The position numbers were made by a program, and so were the translations under genes. The notes beneath the pieces were generated by a model, which was not told the DNA's origin, did no database searches, and saw only the letters and a program-made list of their open reading frames with translations. Below are positions 37,001 through 42,150 of a stretch of DNA of 64,000 bases, in pieces. The stretch is from positions 20,423,295 through 20,487,294 of the forward strand of contig NC_088298.1 in assembly GCF_032854445.1 (NCBI RefSeq), given 5' to 3'. How positions within the stretch are numbered: the first letter of the stretch is position 1; each line of letters begins with the position of its first letter. This stretch comes from Liolophura sinensis. Lineage: Eukaryota; Mollusca; Polyplacophora; Chitonida; Chitonidae.

Positions 37001-40000
37001 GCCAAACAAGATTCCATGGACCATACAGAACCCAATAGCAGGGATATCTTGTATCTTTTTGAAAAGCCAAACAAGATTCCATGGACCATACAGAACCCAA
37101 TAGCAGGGATATCTTGTATCTTTTTGAAAAGCCAAACAAGATTCCATGGACCATACAGAACCCAATAGTAGGGATATCTTGCGTCTTGTTGAAAAGCCAA
37201 ACAAGATTCCATGGACCATACAGAACCCAATAGTAGGGATATCTTGCATCTTGTTGAAAAGCCAAACAAGATTCCATGGACCATACAGAACCCAATAGCA
37301 GGGCAATCTTGTATCTTGTTGAAAAGCCAAACAAGTTTCCATGGACCATACAGAACCCAATAGCAGGGCAATCTTGCATCTTGTTGAAAAGCCAAACAAG
37401 ATTCCATGGACCATACAGAACCCAATAGTAGGGATATCTTGCATCTTGTTGAAAAGCCAAACAAGATTCCATGGACCATACAGAACCCAATAGCAGGGAT
37501 ATCTTGTATCTTGTTGAAAAGCCAAACAAGATTCCATGGACCATACAGAACCCAATAGTAGGGATATCTTGCATCTTGTTGAAAAGCCAAACAAGATTCC
37601 ATGGACCATACAGAACCCAATAGCAGGGATATCTTGCATCTTGTTGAAAAGCCAAACAAGATTCCATGGACCATACAGAACCCAATACCAGGGATATCTT
37701 GTATCTTGTTGAAAAGTCAAACAAGTTTCCATGGACCATACAGAACCCAATAGCAGGGATATCTTGTATCTTGTTGAAAAGCCAAACAAGATTCCATGGA
37801 CCATACAGAACCCAATAGTAGGGATATCTTGCATCTTGTTGAAAAGCCAAACAAGATTCCATGGACCATACAGAACCCAATAGTAGGGATATCTTGTATC
37901 TTGTTGAAAAGCCAAACAAGTTTCCATGGACCATACAGAACCCAATAGCAGGGATATCTTGTATCTTGTTGAGAAGTCAAACAAGTTTCCATGGACCATA
38001 CAGAACCTGATAGCAGGGCTGCCTTCTTTCACAGTCTGACACTGACGACTTCATACATAAGTGTAAAGTCTACTGATGAGTAGTATTAGAGGCTTTTACT
38101 TTCAGCATTTCTCCAAAACAGGCAGAAACAAAACCGATTGACTGCAATGTATTCGTAACAATTTTGTTACAATGAACGGTTGGATCTTACCTACAAGGTC
38201 TTAAATCAGCAATGAACCCATAATTAATCAAACCCATAATTAATCAAACCCGAGCTTCCCCTTTAAAGAGGTTATATAAGAAACGTTGACCTTTGTCAAA
38301 ATAAATCCCCAGTCACTGATCATATAAAATGTTCTCTATTCACCCAGGATAGTTTGAACTATTGCCTTCCAGAGAATATCAGAATCAAACTTGTACTATT
38401 ACTATACAGTGCTAACAGGATTCTAAAATCTGAAAAAGTTATAAAGTGACCCGTACTACAAATTTAGGAACTTTTAATATCGATTTTGAATGGTAATATG
38501 TTCACAGATGAGGCTGATATTTTGTAAAAGATTTTTTTTACTGATTTGAACTGTTTCAATAATAGCAAAAAAACGCTTGTGCAGTTTGATATTTTTTTGC
38601 CAAAAATCTCTGATATACTGTATTTAATCTAAAGTTTCGAGCTTGTAAAAATGCGCTGTCAGAAGCACACAAAGGCCTTAAAATGAAATTTTTGATGCCA
38701 ACACTTCAGTTTGTCTGATAAGAAATTAATCAAACTTCACAAAAAAAAAAAAGATCTTATTTGGGACACTGAATGCATCAATCAGAATCAAGGCAAATGT
38801 CACATGAAAAATGCTCAACTTTGAGTGAAATACAGTCGTCATGTCAAAACATGCCTTAGGCTTAACATAAAGATCCTCTCACCTCATAGGTGACAGCCAA
38901 ACTGGACTTTTCCTGTTTTAACTGGTCAATCTTCGTCTTGTACTGCATCATGTTTTGTACAACTTCCTCCATTCTGCAACAGCAAAAAAGAACAAATTTC
39001 ATTATTTATTTCTTTTTAACACAGGACAATGGTTAGAACCAGTGAATTCTATGATCAATGATGAGGTGAATAAAACTTCAAAGTTTTGATTGGTAGACTG
39101 ATGTTTATAATTCTGTGCTCAATGAAAAAATATTTCACTCAAAAAGGACAGTAACTATCATCTGTGAAGTAAAGCAAAGTACCGGGGGTAAACCCTATCA
39201 GCCTGTGGCAAGTGCTGTAATTCTTCAAACTTTTCGCATGTTTGCACGGTGTTTATTCAGTATATTCTGAAGGGATTATTCTGTGCAGACTGAAAAAACC
39301 ATGCAGCCCTGAAATTGACCAATCCAACCAAATGAGTTTTGTCTCCAAAATCAAATTATAATTGTGCACATTAATTGCACTGAAAGTTGCTCTTTATTTA
39401 TTTATTTATTTGACTGGTGTTTTACGCCGTACTCGAGAATATTTCACATATACCACGGCCGCCAGCATTATGGTGGGAGGAAACCGGGCAGAACCCAGGG
39501 CTCTTTGATATGTGAAAAGGTTGAGGACTTAGGGTAACAGATCAACTTTCCCAGACAGCTCCATTCGTATTTCATTTAACAAACTCCATGCAAAACCACA
39601 TAAAATTGATGGCTCCTATGCTGTGAGAAAAGTGGAGATGGTAGAATCTCAAAAACTCCCGGGGTTATTAACTCCAAGGTCGCTAGAAGTGAATTCTGGC
39701 CTAAATGTTACGAACCAGTCTCATCCACTACAAAGCAAACGGCACTTAATCAAGCCTGTCCAAGGGAGCAATCATCTCACACAAATTTAAATCTCCTATA
39801 CTGAAGGTTTTCATGTACTTATCTGAATGGTCTTTAACACTGTGTTAATTTTTTTTCATCTATCTGACGACAGTAAGGATTATGGGTGGAGGAAACCATG
39901 GTGTCCGAGTGAGTGTGTGAGTGTTTGGGGTTTAACATCGTACTTAACAATTTTTCAGTTATATGACGACGAAGGAATCCTTAGAGCGCATGTACTTGTA

Positions 40001-41178
40001 ATGTGCCTCCTTGTTGCATTATACTGATACAGGTCAAACAGTCATTGCACTATCCCCTAAATGCTGAGCGCCAGGTGAGGAATTTACAACTTCCTCTTTC
40101 AAGGTCTTAGGCGTGACCCGACCCAGGGTTGACCCTGGATCTACCACTACCGAAGCGGACGCTCTACCAACTCATGGTGACTGCGGTAATCAACCAACTG
40201 ACCCAGGTACCTAGCAAATCTCTTGACTTAAAGCCACAGCAGGAACAGCAGAGTTGGATTTGAATGTGCGATCGTAATCATTAAGGTGCCAGACAATTCC
40301 AGCTAGCCAGCAATTTGAACACCTGTGCCAGTGAGGCCAATTAAAAGTTTTCAAAATGATCTATAAAATGATGAATATTTCAAATTTCAGGTCAGATTTC
40401 CTTGTTCTTCCAGGAAACAGTCAAAAGGGTGAGCCAGCTGTACACATATTCCTTGGGTACTCAAGGATGACCAAGCTACACTTTAACCTAGTATCTCCTA
40501 TCACAAATGTTAGCCAATCTGTATCAATTCTGTATCCCTTCATGAACAGGCCCACTTTCAGAAAAATTCATAAATCATTTCACCCATTGGTATCAATGGC
40601 CTTCATCTTCATGGCTTTATGTGCAACTGAAAGTGAAGTTTTATAGGCCAAACTTTAAAACAAAACCAGTATATATACAGCATATATAAAAAAGCGAGGC
40701 CCACTTTGTTTAACTCATCCTATGGCAAATGTACGTGTACATGTACCCTCTACCACACTCGAGAATATTTCACTTATAAGGCGTTCAGTATGATGATGGG
40801 AGGAAGCTGAGCAGAGCCAGAGGGAAACCCACAAGCATCTGCAGGTTGCTGGGAGACTTTCCCACATACGGCTGGAGAGGAAGCCAGCATGAACAGCATG
40901 AACACAGAGACCGCACTGGTGGGAGGCTCCTAGGTCACTGTGTTGTGTTGGCCTGCTAACCCCCTCGGCCACAGAGGCCCCAATTTCCAGTTTCTAGATG
41001 AACCCTATAAAAATAAAAATTAACAGATTTATATGTTTTCTCACTTTTTGAACTCCTCCTGTAGCGCCCTGAGCCGCCCCTTGCACGAGTCGTTTTCGAT
41101 GGTCATGTCTCTGAGCCTCTGCTCGCTGTCCACCCTCAGCATCTTCTCCCTCTCCAACTCCGCGGCCACGCCCTCCCT
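9557..41178 (-). CDS. NCKAP5: NCKAP5-like microtubule plus-end / centrosomal protein (5' incomplete)
   Basis: I joined twelve minus-strand exons by GT-AG sites with continuous phase: 41178-41045, 38973-38883, 28634-28545, 24148-23975, 23492-23373, 22616-22515, 21177-21034, 20391-17230, 15618-15478, 15208-14309, 12973-12820 and 10077-9557. The total is 5,733 nt, 1,910 residues and a stop. Residues 1-200 are coiled coil and align by eye to the N-terminus of vertebrate NCKAP5/NCKAP5L: SEQRLRDMTIEN, FKKMEEVVQNM, KTKLLLERLR, YEKCLDEIANQVVQALL and LREECLKL have clear counterparts. Vertebrate relatives bind Nck SH3 domains and, for CEP169, track microtubule ends and sit at centrosomes. Here an SIIP motif (residues about 628-631), PxxP stretches (about 880-930) and basic patches fit that role. 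The vertebrate C-terminal conserved block was not recognised, so homology rests mainly on the N-terminal part. The true start lies upstream of 41178. Confidence 0.88.
10254..10477. mobile_element. TA-flanked MITE, copy 1
   Basis: 224 bp with terminal inverted repeats: left 'ccctaattcttcaaccattt', right the reverse complement of 'ctgtaatccttcaagctttt'. TA flanks both ends (10252-10253, 10478-10479). Internal blocks shared with ten or more copies in this window: 'gagcaactttcactgca', 'gacaaaactacat', 'ggttggattgg', 'aatgccttcagaatatgc'. No coding capacity. TA duplication and short inverted repeats suggest mobilisation by a Tc1/mariner transposase. Confidence 0.8.
10851..11270. mobile_element. 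Fold-back element with ~100-bp inverted arms
   Basis: The left arm (about 10851-10988, containing 'ggtgggtatttgggaccaac') is the inverted counterpart of the right arm (about 11125-11270, containing 'ggctgttccaaataccca'). Similarity continues outward through 'aagaaaag' blocks. The centre is about 135 bp of AT-rich DNA with no ORF. It looks like a non-autonomous fold-back or MITE-type element. Confidence 0.7.
11931..12010. repeat. 80-bp dispersed repeat, copy A
   Basis: Begins 'tggcaacaagtgtactgggc' and ends near 'gagatcttttgt'. It is about 95% identical by eye to 13138-13217 in the same orientation, in adjacent introns. Confidence 0.8.
12820..12973 (-). CDS. NCKAP5: NCKAP5-like exon k
   Basis: 154 nt; acceptor gtttgcag, donor GTAATTCA, leaving one base of a split Gly codon. 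Residues 1687-1737 include SLLDTMMDFGGSTSSLSSS and a basic end KHFPKDRRRK. The split codon is completed correctly by the next exon. Confidence 0.85.
13138..13217. repeat. 80-bp dispersed repeat, copy B
   Basis: Second copy of the 11931-12010 repeat, with only a few substitutions ('ctcttggcttag' against 'ctcttggtttag'). It contains an ordered run of promoter-like AT words but no evident function. Confidence 0.8.
13738..13953. mobile_element. TA-flanked MITE, copy 2
   Basis: 216 bp; ends 'gcctaattcctcaaccattt' and the complement of 'ccgtaattcctcaacttttt', flanked by TA at 13736-13737 and 13954-13955. Internal blocks as in copy 1. It lies in the intron between exons j and k. Confidence 0.82.
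14309..15208 (-). CDS. NCKAP5: NCKAP5-like exon j, acidic region with short heptad segment
   Basis: Exactly 900 nt, 300 codons, phase 0-0 (residues 1387-1686); acceptor ttttttattctag, donor GTAGGTTG. Mostly acidic and serine-rich. FDKISQQIASLSQTVDDLNR forms a short amphipathic or coiled segment near the middle, followed by an acidic, aromatic-containing stretch (FHWVEDDEFYLEP). The end has a His-rich patch and ISPEEMIARDAE. Confidence 0.9.
15478..15618 (-). CDS. NCKAP5: NCKAP5-like exon i
   Basis: 141 nt, 47 codons, phase 0-0; acceptor tgactccccacag, donor GTATGTGT. It encodes DVYNYSSDSESDFEETINFI and a W-containing tail (residues 1340-1386). The run of acidic residues with serines resembles CK2-type sites. 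Phase agreement on both sides supports it; the acceptor has only a modest pyrimidine tract. Confidence 0.82.
15681..15834 (+). mobile_element. SINE-1 copy
   Basis: Plus-oriented 3' part: 'cagcaacctgcagatggtcg', a C-rich block, 'tcctcccaccataatgctgg', 'ataaaacacaaatcaaataaa' at reduced match, ending in an A-rich tail. It lies just upstream of exon i in its intron. Confidence 0.85.
15909..16045 (+). mobile_element. SINE-1 copy, well preserved
   Basis: 'gcagcaacctgcggatggtc', 'ccgggctctgcccggtttcc', 'gagtacggcgtaaaacacca', tail 'actaaataattaaattta'. 5'-truncated; same orientation as its neighbour at 15681. Confidence 0.9.
16268..16558 (-). mobile_element. SINE-2 full-length copy with 10-bp target duplication
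   Basis: A 291-bp element flanked by exact ccacaatgtg repeats (16258-16267 and 16559-16568). On the minus strand the head reads as a tRNA: A box TAGCACAGTTGG, then 'tagagcgtccgcttcgggac', and a B-box-like GGATCAATCC. The body has 'aggaagttgtaacttcctc' and the tail is 'gacgttaaaccccaagcac' followed by TCAC repeats. The copy appears intact, hence fairly young. Confidence 0.92.
16640..16776. mobile_element. MITE copy 3, partial
   Basis: Right half of the TA-MITE family only: 'tacaatggttggattggcca', 'gggcttcacaaaaagtataa', 'aatgccttcagaatatcctt', 'gcgaaaaggttgaagaaata'. The left half is missing; the break is close to the end of the SINE-2 copy. Confidence 0.75.
16845..17215. repeat. 37-39-bp minisatellite abutting exon h donor
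   Basis: About nine units of the type 'gatcagaaatgaaacttttc' followed by 'tgactttcttcaaacattt'. The last recognisable unit ends near 17215, some 15 bases from the exon boundary at 17230, so the array occupies the start of the intron on the transcribed (minus) strand. Confidence 0.9.
17230..20391 (-). CDS. NCKAP5: NCKAP5-like giant exon h, disordered scaffold with SxIP and PxxP motifs
   Basis: 3,162 nt, 1,054 codons, phase 0-0 (residues 286-1339); acceptor ttttttcag, donor GTAAGTAT. Very rich in Ser, Thr and Pro, with acidic patches. Visible motifs: SIIPKR at 19349-19365 (SxIP with basic flank, the EB-protein binding type); PPKPPPKPSKMP and PPQPPPKPTSPRKPSKLP near 18470-18610, SH3-ligand-like; a basic stretch with HVRPVKLRMLKSLSDSDL near 17460-17580; QKAAMLLHREHFSD at the exon end. 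A single very large middle exon is also typical of vertebrate NCKAP5 genes. A 37-39-bp minisatellite begins only about 15 bases past the donor. Confidence 0.93.
20640..20737. repeat. 23-bp tandem repeat, four copies
   Basis: Four units of 'atgacagttgttcacctta' plus 'gaa' or 'gaa-like' bases, differing at one position each; intronic, between exons g and h. Confidence 0.88.
21034..21177 (-). CDS. NCKAP5: NCKAP5-like exon g
   Basis: 144 nt, 48 codons, phase 0-0; acceptor gttgtcttgcag, donor GTAAGTAT. It encodes residues 238-285 with several RQS/RRQS sites (basic residue before serine, typical of kinase targets) and the segment ESLKSICSDY. No known domain. Confidence 0.85.
21661..21856 (+). mobile_element. 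SINE-1 copy
   Basis: 'gcttcctctctggctgtaag', 'gggctctgcccagtttcctc', 'gtatggcgtaaaacaccaat', tail AATA repeats. Plus orientation, lacking the tRNA head. Confidence 0.88.
22064..22480. mobile_element. Fold-back element with ~80-bp inverted arms
   Basis: The left arm (22064-22145: 'ctaaaatgaagtatatatca', 'ctgtccaggaaaatagctgg') is the inverted copy of the right arm (22401-22480: 'ccaactattttcctggacag', 'atacttcattttag'). The 255-bp centre has no ORF, and a 20-base A run adjoins the right arm. It is a MITE-like fold-back sitting 35 bp from exon f. Confidence 0.8.
22515..22616 (-). CDS. NCKAP5: NCKAP5-like exon f, Ser/Pro-rich
   Basis: 102 nt, 34 codons, phase 0-0; acceptor ttttcttgcag, donor GTAAGTTG. 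It encodes QSYPNSRSHAQGSGMKSSRP and onward (residues 204-237), with no recognisable domain. Good splice sites and an open, phase-consistent frame support it. Confidence 0.82.
22704..22930 (-). mobile_element. SINE-1 copy, diverged
   Basis: ATTT-rich tail, 'tttgattaagtgtcttacct', 'ggcacccagcattacggtgg', 'gaagaggaagccagcatgag', 'cgcactggtgagaggctaat'. Most of the element is present but with many substitutions, so it is an older insertion. Confidence 0.82.
23373..23492 (-). CDS. NCKAP5: NCKAP5-like exon e, end of conserved coiled coil
   Basis: 120 nt, phase 0-0; acceptor gtttgcag, donor GTAAGGGG. It encodes TLREECLKLQGRVQDLELQ and LNLMFQHKMQ (residues 164-203), counterpart of vertebrate DLREEC.KLK.RVFDLE.QN and the LF(Q)QK end. 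Coiled coil ends here; downstream sequence is predicted disordered from its composition. Confidence 0.94.
23588..23798 (-). mobile_element. SINE-1 copy
   Basis: 'tttgattggtgttttacgtc', 'cttatacgacggtggccagc', 'gtgggaggaaaccaagcaga', 'gccggagaggaagccagcat', 'accgcatgggtgagagg'. The tRNA head is missing. Located between exons d and e. Confidence 0.9.
23975..24148 (-). CDS. NCKAP5: NCKAP5-like exon d, most conserved coiled coil
   Basis: 174 nt, phase 0-0; acceptor ccctgtgtag, donor GTAGGCCA. Residues 106-163 include LLERLRIIETENSSLVLEN and YEKCLDEIANQVVQALLGQK. This is the family signature: vertebrate NCKAP5 and NCKAP5L carry nearly the same CLDEVAN(Q/H)VVQALL sequence. It is the strongest single piece of evidence for the gene's identity. 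Confidence 0.95.
24184..24380 (-). mobile_element. SINE-1 copy carrying an internal 21-bp array
   Basis: Family body ('gttttatgtcatactcaaga', 'gcattatgatgggaggaaac') in which the 'gaggaaac..gcagagcc' section has expanded (see 24269-24373) before the family block 'caaccatttgcaggctg' resumes. Intronic, upstream of exon d. Confidence 0.82.
24269..24373. repeat. 21-bp array inside a SINE, alternating dimer
   Basis: Five 21-bp units 'gcagagccaggaggaaactg' alternate between gcagagcc and gcagaacc, giving a 42-bp higher-order period. The unit corresponds to one section of the host SINE. Confidence 0.9.
24430..24600 (-). mobile_element. SINE-1 copy with internal deletion
   Basis: 'tttatttatttgattggtgt', 'actcaaaaatatttctcata', then directly 'gcccctgggatcctacaacc' and 'gctggagagaaagccagcat'. 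About 60 bp of the body (the 'ggccagcattatggtggga' block) is missing. Confidence 0.82.
24858..25082 (-). mobile_element. SINE-1 copy
   Basis: Long TTTA tail, 'gattggtggtttacgcttta', 'cttatacgacggcatccagc', 'ggcagagcccaggggaaacc', 'caaccgcattggtgagag'. Head truncated. Confidence 0.9.
25381..25655 (-). mobile_element. SINE-1 full-length copy with 13-bp target duplication
   Basis: 275 bp, complete from TTTA tail to tRNA-like head. The minus strand begins GGCCTCCGTGGCTAAGATGG (A box TGGCTAAGATGG). Flanks: ctgatagccagac (25368-25380) and ctgatagctagac (25656-25668), one mismatch. This copy defines the family ends used for the other calls. Confidence 0.93.
25669..27020. other. Intron c-d, gene-free part
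   Basis: No supported exon or repeat family member. A short 'agccccctgttatagccccc' duplication sits at 25682-25715. Elsewhere it is unique-looking AT-rich intron sequence. Confidence 0.55.
27023..27239. mobile_element. TA-MITE copy 4
   Basis: 217 bp: 'ccctaactcctcaacctttt' at the left, the complement of 'ctctaattcttcagcctttt' at the right, with the family internal blocks between. Right flank TA; left flank GA, probably a mutated TA. Confidence 0.8.
27625..27712 (-). mobile_element. SINE-2 3' fragment
   Basis: 'tgaatgcttggggtttaaca', 'aacaatttcagtcatatgac', 'gacgatgagtcattaggt': the 3' end of SINE-2 only. It directly adjoins the 27718 dispersed repeat. Confidence 0.82.
27718..28095. repeat. 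~380-bp dispersed repeat, copy A
   Basis: Shares ordered blocks with 30383-30775 in the same orientation: 'atatcccctaacttt', 'accatgccataccatcacat', 'tctatccaaaacagacaaa', 'gtattatccaatcagtgctc', 'cactcttcagtt'. Identity is roughly 70-75% by eye. No coding potential or terminal repeats recognised. Confidence 0.8.
28545..28634 (-). CDS. NCKAP5: NCKAP5-like exon c, coiled coil
   Basis: 90 nt, 30 codons, phase 0 at both ends; acceptor ttttttttccag, donor GTAAGCTC. It encodes SNLQKYRSQMNCLEREN and a Lys-rich end (residues 76-105). It is separated from exon b by a 10.2-kb intron that contains the 65-bp satellite. Confidence 0.85.
28741..28925. repeat. Dispersed repeat near exon c, copy A
   Basis: Ordered similarity to 38640-38850: 'aaaaatgc', 'aaggcc', 'ttctgatgccgaaac', 'aaattaatcaaacttcacag', 'aatcactcagaatccagcaaa'. 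Both copies lie within 110-250 bp upstream of an exon acceptor (exons c and b). Confidence 0.65.
29128..29348 (-). mobile_element. SINE-1 copy
   Basis: TTTA tail, 'tttgattggtgtactcaaga' (a 12-bp deletion removes 'tttacgccg'), 'gcaggcagggtctgggggaa', 'agaggaagccagcaggcatg'. Head truncated. Confidence 0.88.
29349..30382. other. Gene-free intron sequence
   Basis: No exon or known repeat identified. Codon-like openings occur in both strands without splice sites or compositional support. Confidence 0.5.
30383..30775. repeat. ~380-bp dispersed repeat, copy B
   Basis: Partner of 27718-28095, direct orientation, 2.3 kb apart in the same intron region: 'tatcatgccataccaccaca', 'gttctatccaaaacagataa', 'gtattatccaatcattgccc'. 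It could be an uncharacterised transposable element or a local duplication. Confidence 0.8.
30776..32479. other. Gene-free intron sequence
   Basis: Nothing supported. A TATAAAAG at about 31684 followed 37 bases on by an ATG in good context (plus strand) opens only 16 codons and has no splice donor; see rejected items. Confidence 0.5.
32490..32625 (-). mobile_element. SINE-1, 5'-truncated, 10-bp target duplication
   Basis: Flanked by exact cacttcaagt at 32480-32489 and 32626-32635. Contains tail, 'cgccgtactcaagaatattt', 'ggtgggaggaaaccgggcag', and stops within 'catccgcaggttgcag'. High similarity to the consensus suggests a young insertion. Confidence 0.93.
33224..33242 (+). repeat. G19 homopolymer
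   Basis: Nineteen consecutive G after a T-rich run, followed by AGGGG. It could form a G-quadruplex on the non-template strand of the gene; length in the assembly may be imprecise. Confidence 0.85.
33371..33450. other. Small CpG-rich patch in intron
   Basis: Eighty bases with an unusual density of CpG (gcacgcgt, 'ggccgccgcgactttgaccg', cagcgtgcac) in otherwise CpG-poor intron. On the minus strand an ATG in strong context (aacATGG, near 33447) opens 26 codons; on the plus strand ATGGCCGCC opens 20. It may be an alternative promoter or 5' exon, but no good donor was found. Confidence 0.3.
33451..34195. other. Gene-free intron sequence
   Basis: No gene or repeat family member supported. Confidence 0.5.
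34196..34392 (+). mobile_element. SINE-1 copy
   Basis: 'cttcctgtctggccgtatgt', 'cccccctgggctctgc'-like block, 'tcccaccataatgcttaccg', 'agtatggtgtaaaacacgaa', tail AAATAAATAAATAAAA. Plus orientation, head missing. Confidence 0.88.
34393..35310. other. Gene-free intron sequence
   Basis: AT-rich, no supported gene; short poly-T runs only. Confidence 0.5.
35311..35582. repeat. Degenerate ancestral units beside the 65-bp array
   Basis: Loose repeats of about 125 bp: 'tgactttaaaaa' with 'aacgagctaccatggac', then 'tgactttaaaaagcttcata' with 'aacaagccaccatgga', then 'gtctaacaagttttgatgga', the last merging into the first regular 65-bp unit. They look like older, longer ancestors of the array. Confidence 0.6.
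35583..38010. repeat. 65-bp satellite array, ~37 units
   Basis: Unit length is exactly 65 bp (starts at 35651 and 35716, and so on): 'ggaccatacagaacccaata', then 'g(t/c)agggatatcttg(t/c)atc', then 'ttgttgaaaagccaaacaag'. Units differ at a handful of sites. Because 65 is 2 modulo 3 and the minus-strand unit has no stop in any frame, all three minus frames stay open for up to 792 codons with a 65-residue period. The array sits in the 10-kb intron between exons b and c. I read it as non-coding. Confidence 0.95.
38011..38639. other. Gene-free intron sequence
   Basis: No supported gene. A 19-bp direct repeat 'cccataattaatcaaaccc' occurs at 38218-38252. Confidence 0.5.
38640..38850. repeat. Dispersed repeat near exon b, copy B
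   Basis: Partner of 28741-28925 ('gaaattaatcaaacttcaca', 'gcatcaatcagaatcaaggc'). It ends about 33 bp from the donor side of exon b. Confidence 0.62.
38883..38973 (-). CDS. NCKAP5: NCKAP5-like exon b, coiled coil
   Basis: 91 nt; its first base completes the split codon of the previous exon, then MEEVVQNMMQYKTKIDQLKQ and further heptads (residues 45-75). Acceptor gctgttgcag, donor GTGAGAGG. It matches the MEETVRNLLQ part of vertebrate NCKAP5. Phase at exit is 0. Confidence 0.88.
39213..39534. mobile_element. TA-MITE copy 5 split by a SINE
   Basis: Left part 39213-39388: 'ctgtaattcttcaaactttt', 'gtttgcacggtgtttattca', 'gaaagttgctcttt'. Right part from 39507: 'gatatgtgaaaaggttgagg', 'acttaggg', TA at 39535-39536. 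Removing the insert and one copy of the duplicated target restores a normal ~210-bp element. Confidence 0.88.
39396..39499 (-). mobile_element. SINE-1, 5'-truncated, inserted in MITE
   Basis: Tail TTTA repeats, 'actggtgttttacgccgta', 'gtgggaggaaaccgggcaga', then the break. Target duplication gctcttt at 39389-39395 and 39500-39506. The order of events is clear: MITE first, SINE later. Confidence 0.92.
39903..40180 (-). mobile_element. SINE-2 copy
   Basis: 'gtgtttggggtttaacatcg', 'tatgacgacgaaggaatcct', 'aatgtgcctccttgttgcat', 'gaatttacaacttcctcttt', 'gaagcggacgctctaccaac'. Near complete; a small substitution replaces the 'gcggatttccaccg' section. Confidence 0.9.
40181..40740. other. Gene-free intron sequence
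   Basis: No supported exon. A 96-codon plus-strand opening at 40356-40646 has no splice or compositional support. Confidence 0.5.
40741..40982 (-). mobile_element. SINE-1 copy with tRNA-like head
   Basis: Lacks the TTTA tail but reaches the head: 'ctcgagaatatttcacttat', 'gggaggaagctgagcagagc', 'ggctggagaggaagccagca', 'ccccctcggccacagaggcc' (minus strand A box TGGCCGAGGGGG). It ends about 60 bp before exon a on the donor side. Confidence 0.88.
41045..41178 (-). CDS. NCKAP5: NCKAP5-like exon a (first certain exon), coiled coil
   Basis: 134 nt, entered in phase 0 after acceptor gttgttgttgcag and left after two bases of a codon at donor GTGAGA. It encodes about 44 residues including ELEREKMLRVDSEQRLRDM, the counterpart of the vertebrate ELEEERHLRL..SEKRLQ segment. 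It is notably more GC- and CpG-rich than its surroundings, as expected for constrained coding sequence. There is no in-frame ATG before the coiled coil, so at least one further exon is upstream. Confidence 0.88.
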
Positions 41179-42150
41179 CTGCAACAACAACAATACATCA
41201 TCACATTAACAAACAGCTGGAAAAACTATTGGTGGGTTGATTGTTCATGTATTTCCTTGAGTGAAGGCTCATTGCTTGAGAAGAATACAGCTCAGTATAA
41301 TACTGATGCCTCTGGTCTTCCACCCTCAAAAATGTAGGTGGTAATTACTGCAATTGACCTCAACTTTTATACATGGCTAAGTTGTTCATTTTGCCCAATT
41401 TCAACAGAATTCAGAAAGGTGTTTTGATGTTTTCTTATCGAAAAATTGGATGATATCCAACATAAGTGTATTATGACGTTTTCTCCCCTATAAATACGCT
41501 CTTTTTTAGGTCACTGACAGTATCATACGGTCTTGGACTACGTGCATGATAATATTCCTAAAACTGCATGTATGAACACTGCCACACGGATTCCCCAAGT
41601 GCGAGGGCACATGGTTGTGTAATAAGAGACTGTGTGTATAAGTGTCTCATGTATAAACATGTCTATCGTAATTGGCAAAATTTAAACATCAGTAAATTTG
41701 TAATAGCCGACATATTCCACGTAGCGTTTCGCATTATCTTGTACTAAGGCCCTTTGTTAATAACCTTGCTAAAAAAAAAGTAGGATGTCATAAATTTGAC
41801 AAACCGACCAACATACTAAGCCAAAATACAGAGCATATTAAACACAGCTACAGTAAGAGAAACCTTGCCACAGCTTCACAAAATTCCATATGGATAACAA
41901 GGTGCACAAAGTTACTGTCCACTTCTACACGCCTCTTAAAGAATTGCTACAACTCTATTAACATAATGACATGTATTAAGTAATAAGATAAACAAACAGA
42001 TGTTTATTCTTCCACATGTATCAACACAGTTTGCTGACATTAAAGATGACACGCACTAAGAAATCATGAACAGAAATTATAATGATACAAATAAGCTAAA
42101 TTAGCACAAGGCCCTATAACCTATTAGCAATGACTAAAATGTACAGCGAA
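41179..42150. other. Presumed first intron or 5' flank, gene-free
   Basis: The exon a acceptor lies at its left edge. No exon was found here. Sequence is AT-rich and unique-looking. Confidence 0.5.

Noticed and set aside
35556-37934. 792-codon opening (and overlapping 488- and 360-codon ones) on the minus strand
   Set aside because: Generated by a stop-free 65-bp unit whose length is not a multiple of three; the same peptide appears in all frames, composition is aromatic-rich, and it lies within an intron of a real gene on the same strand.
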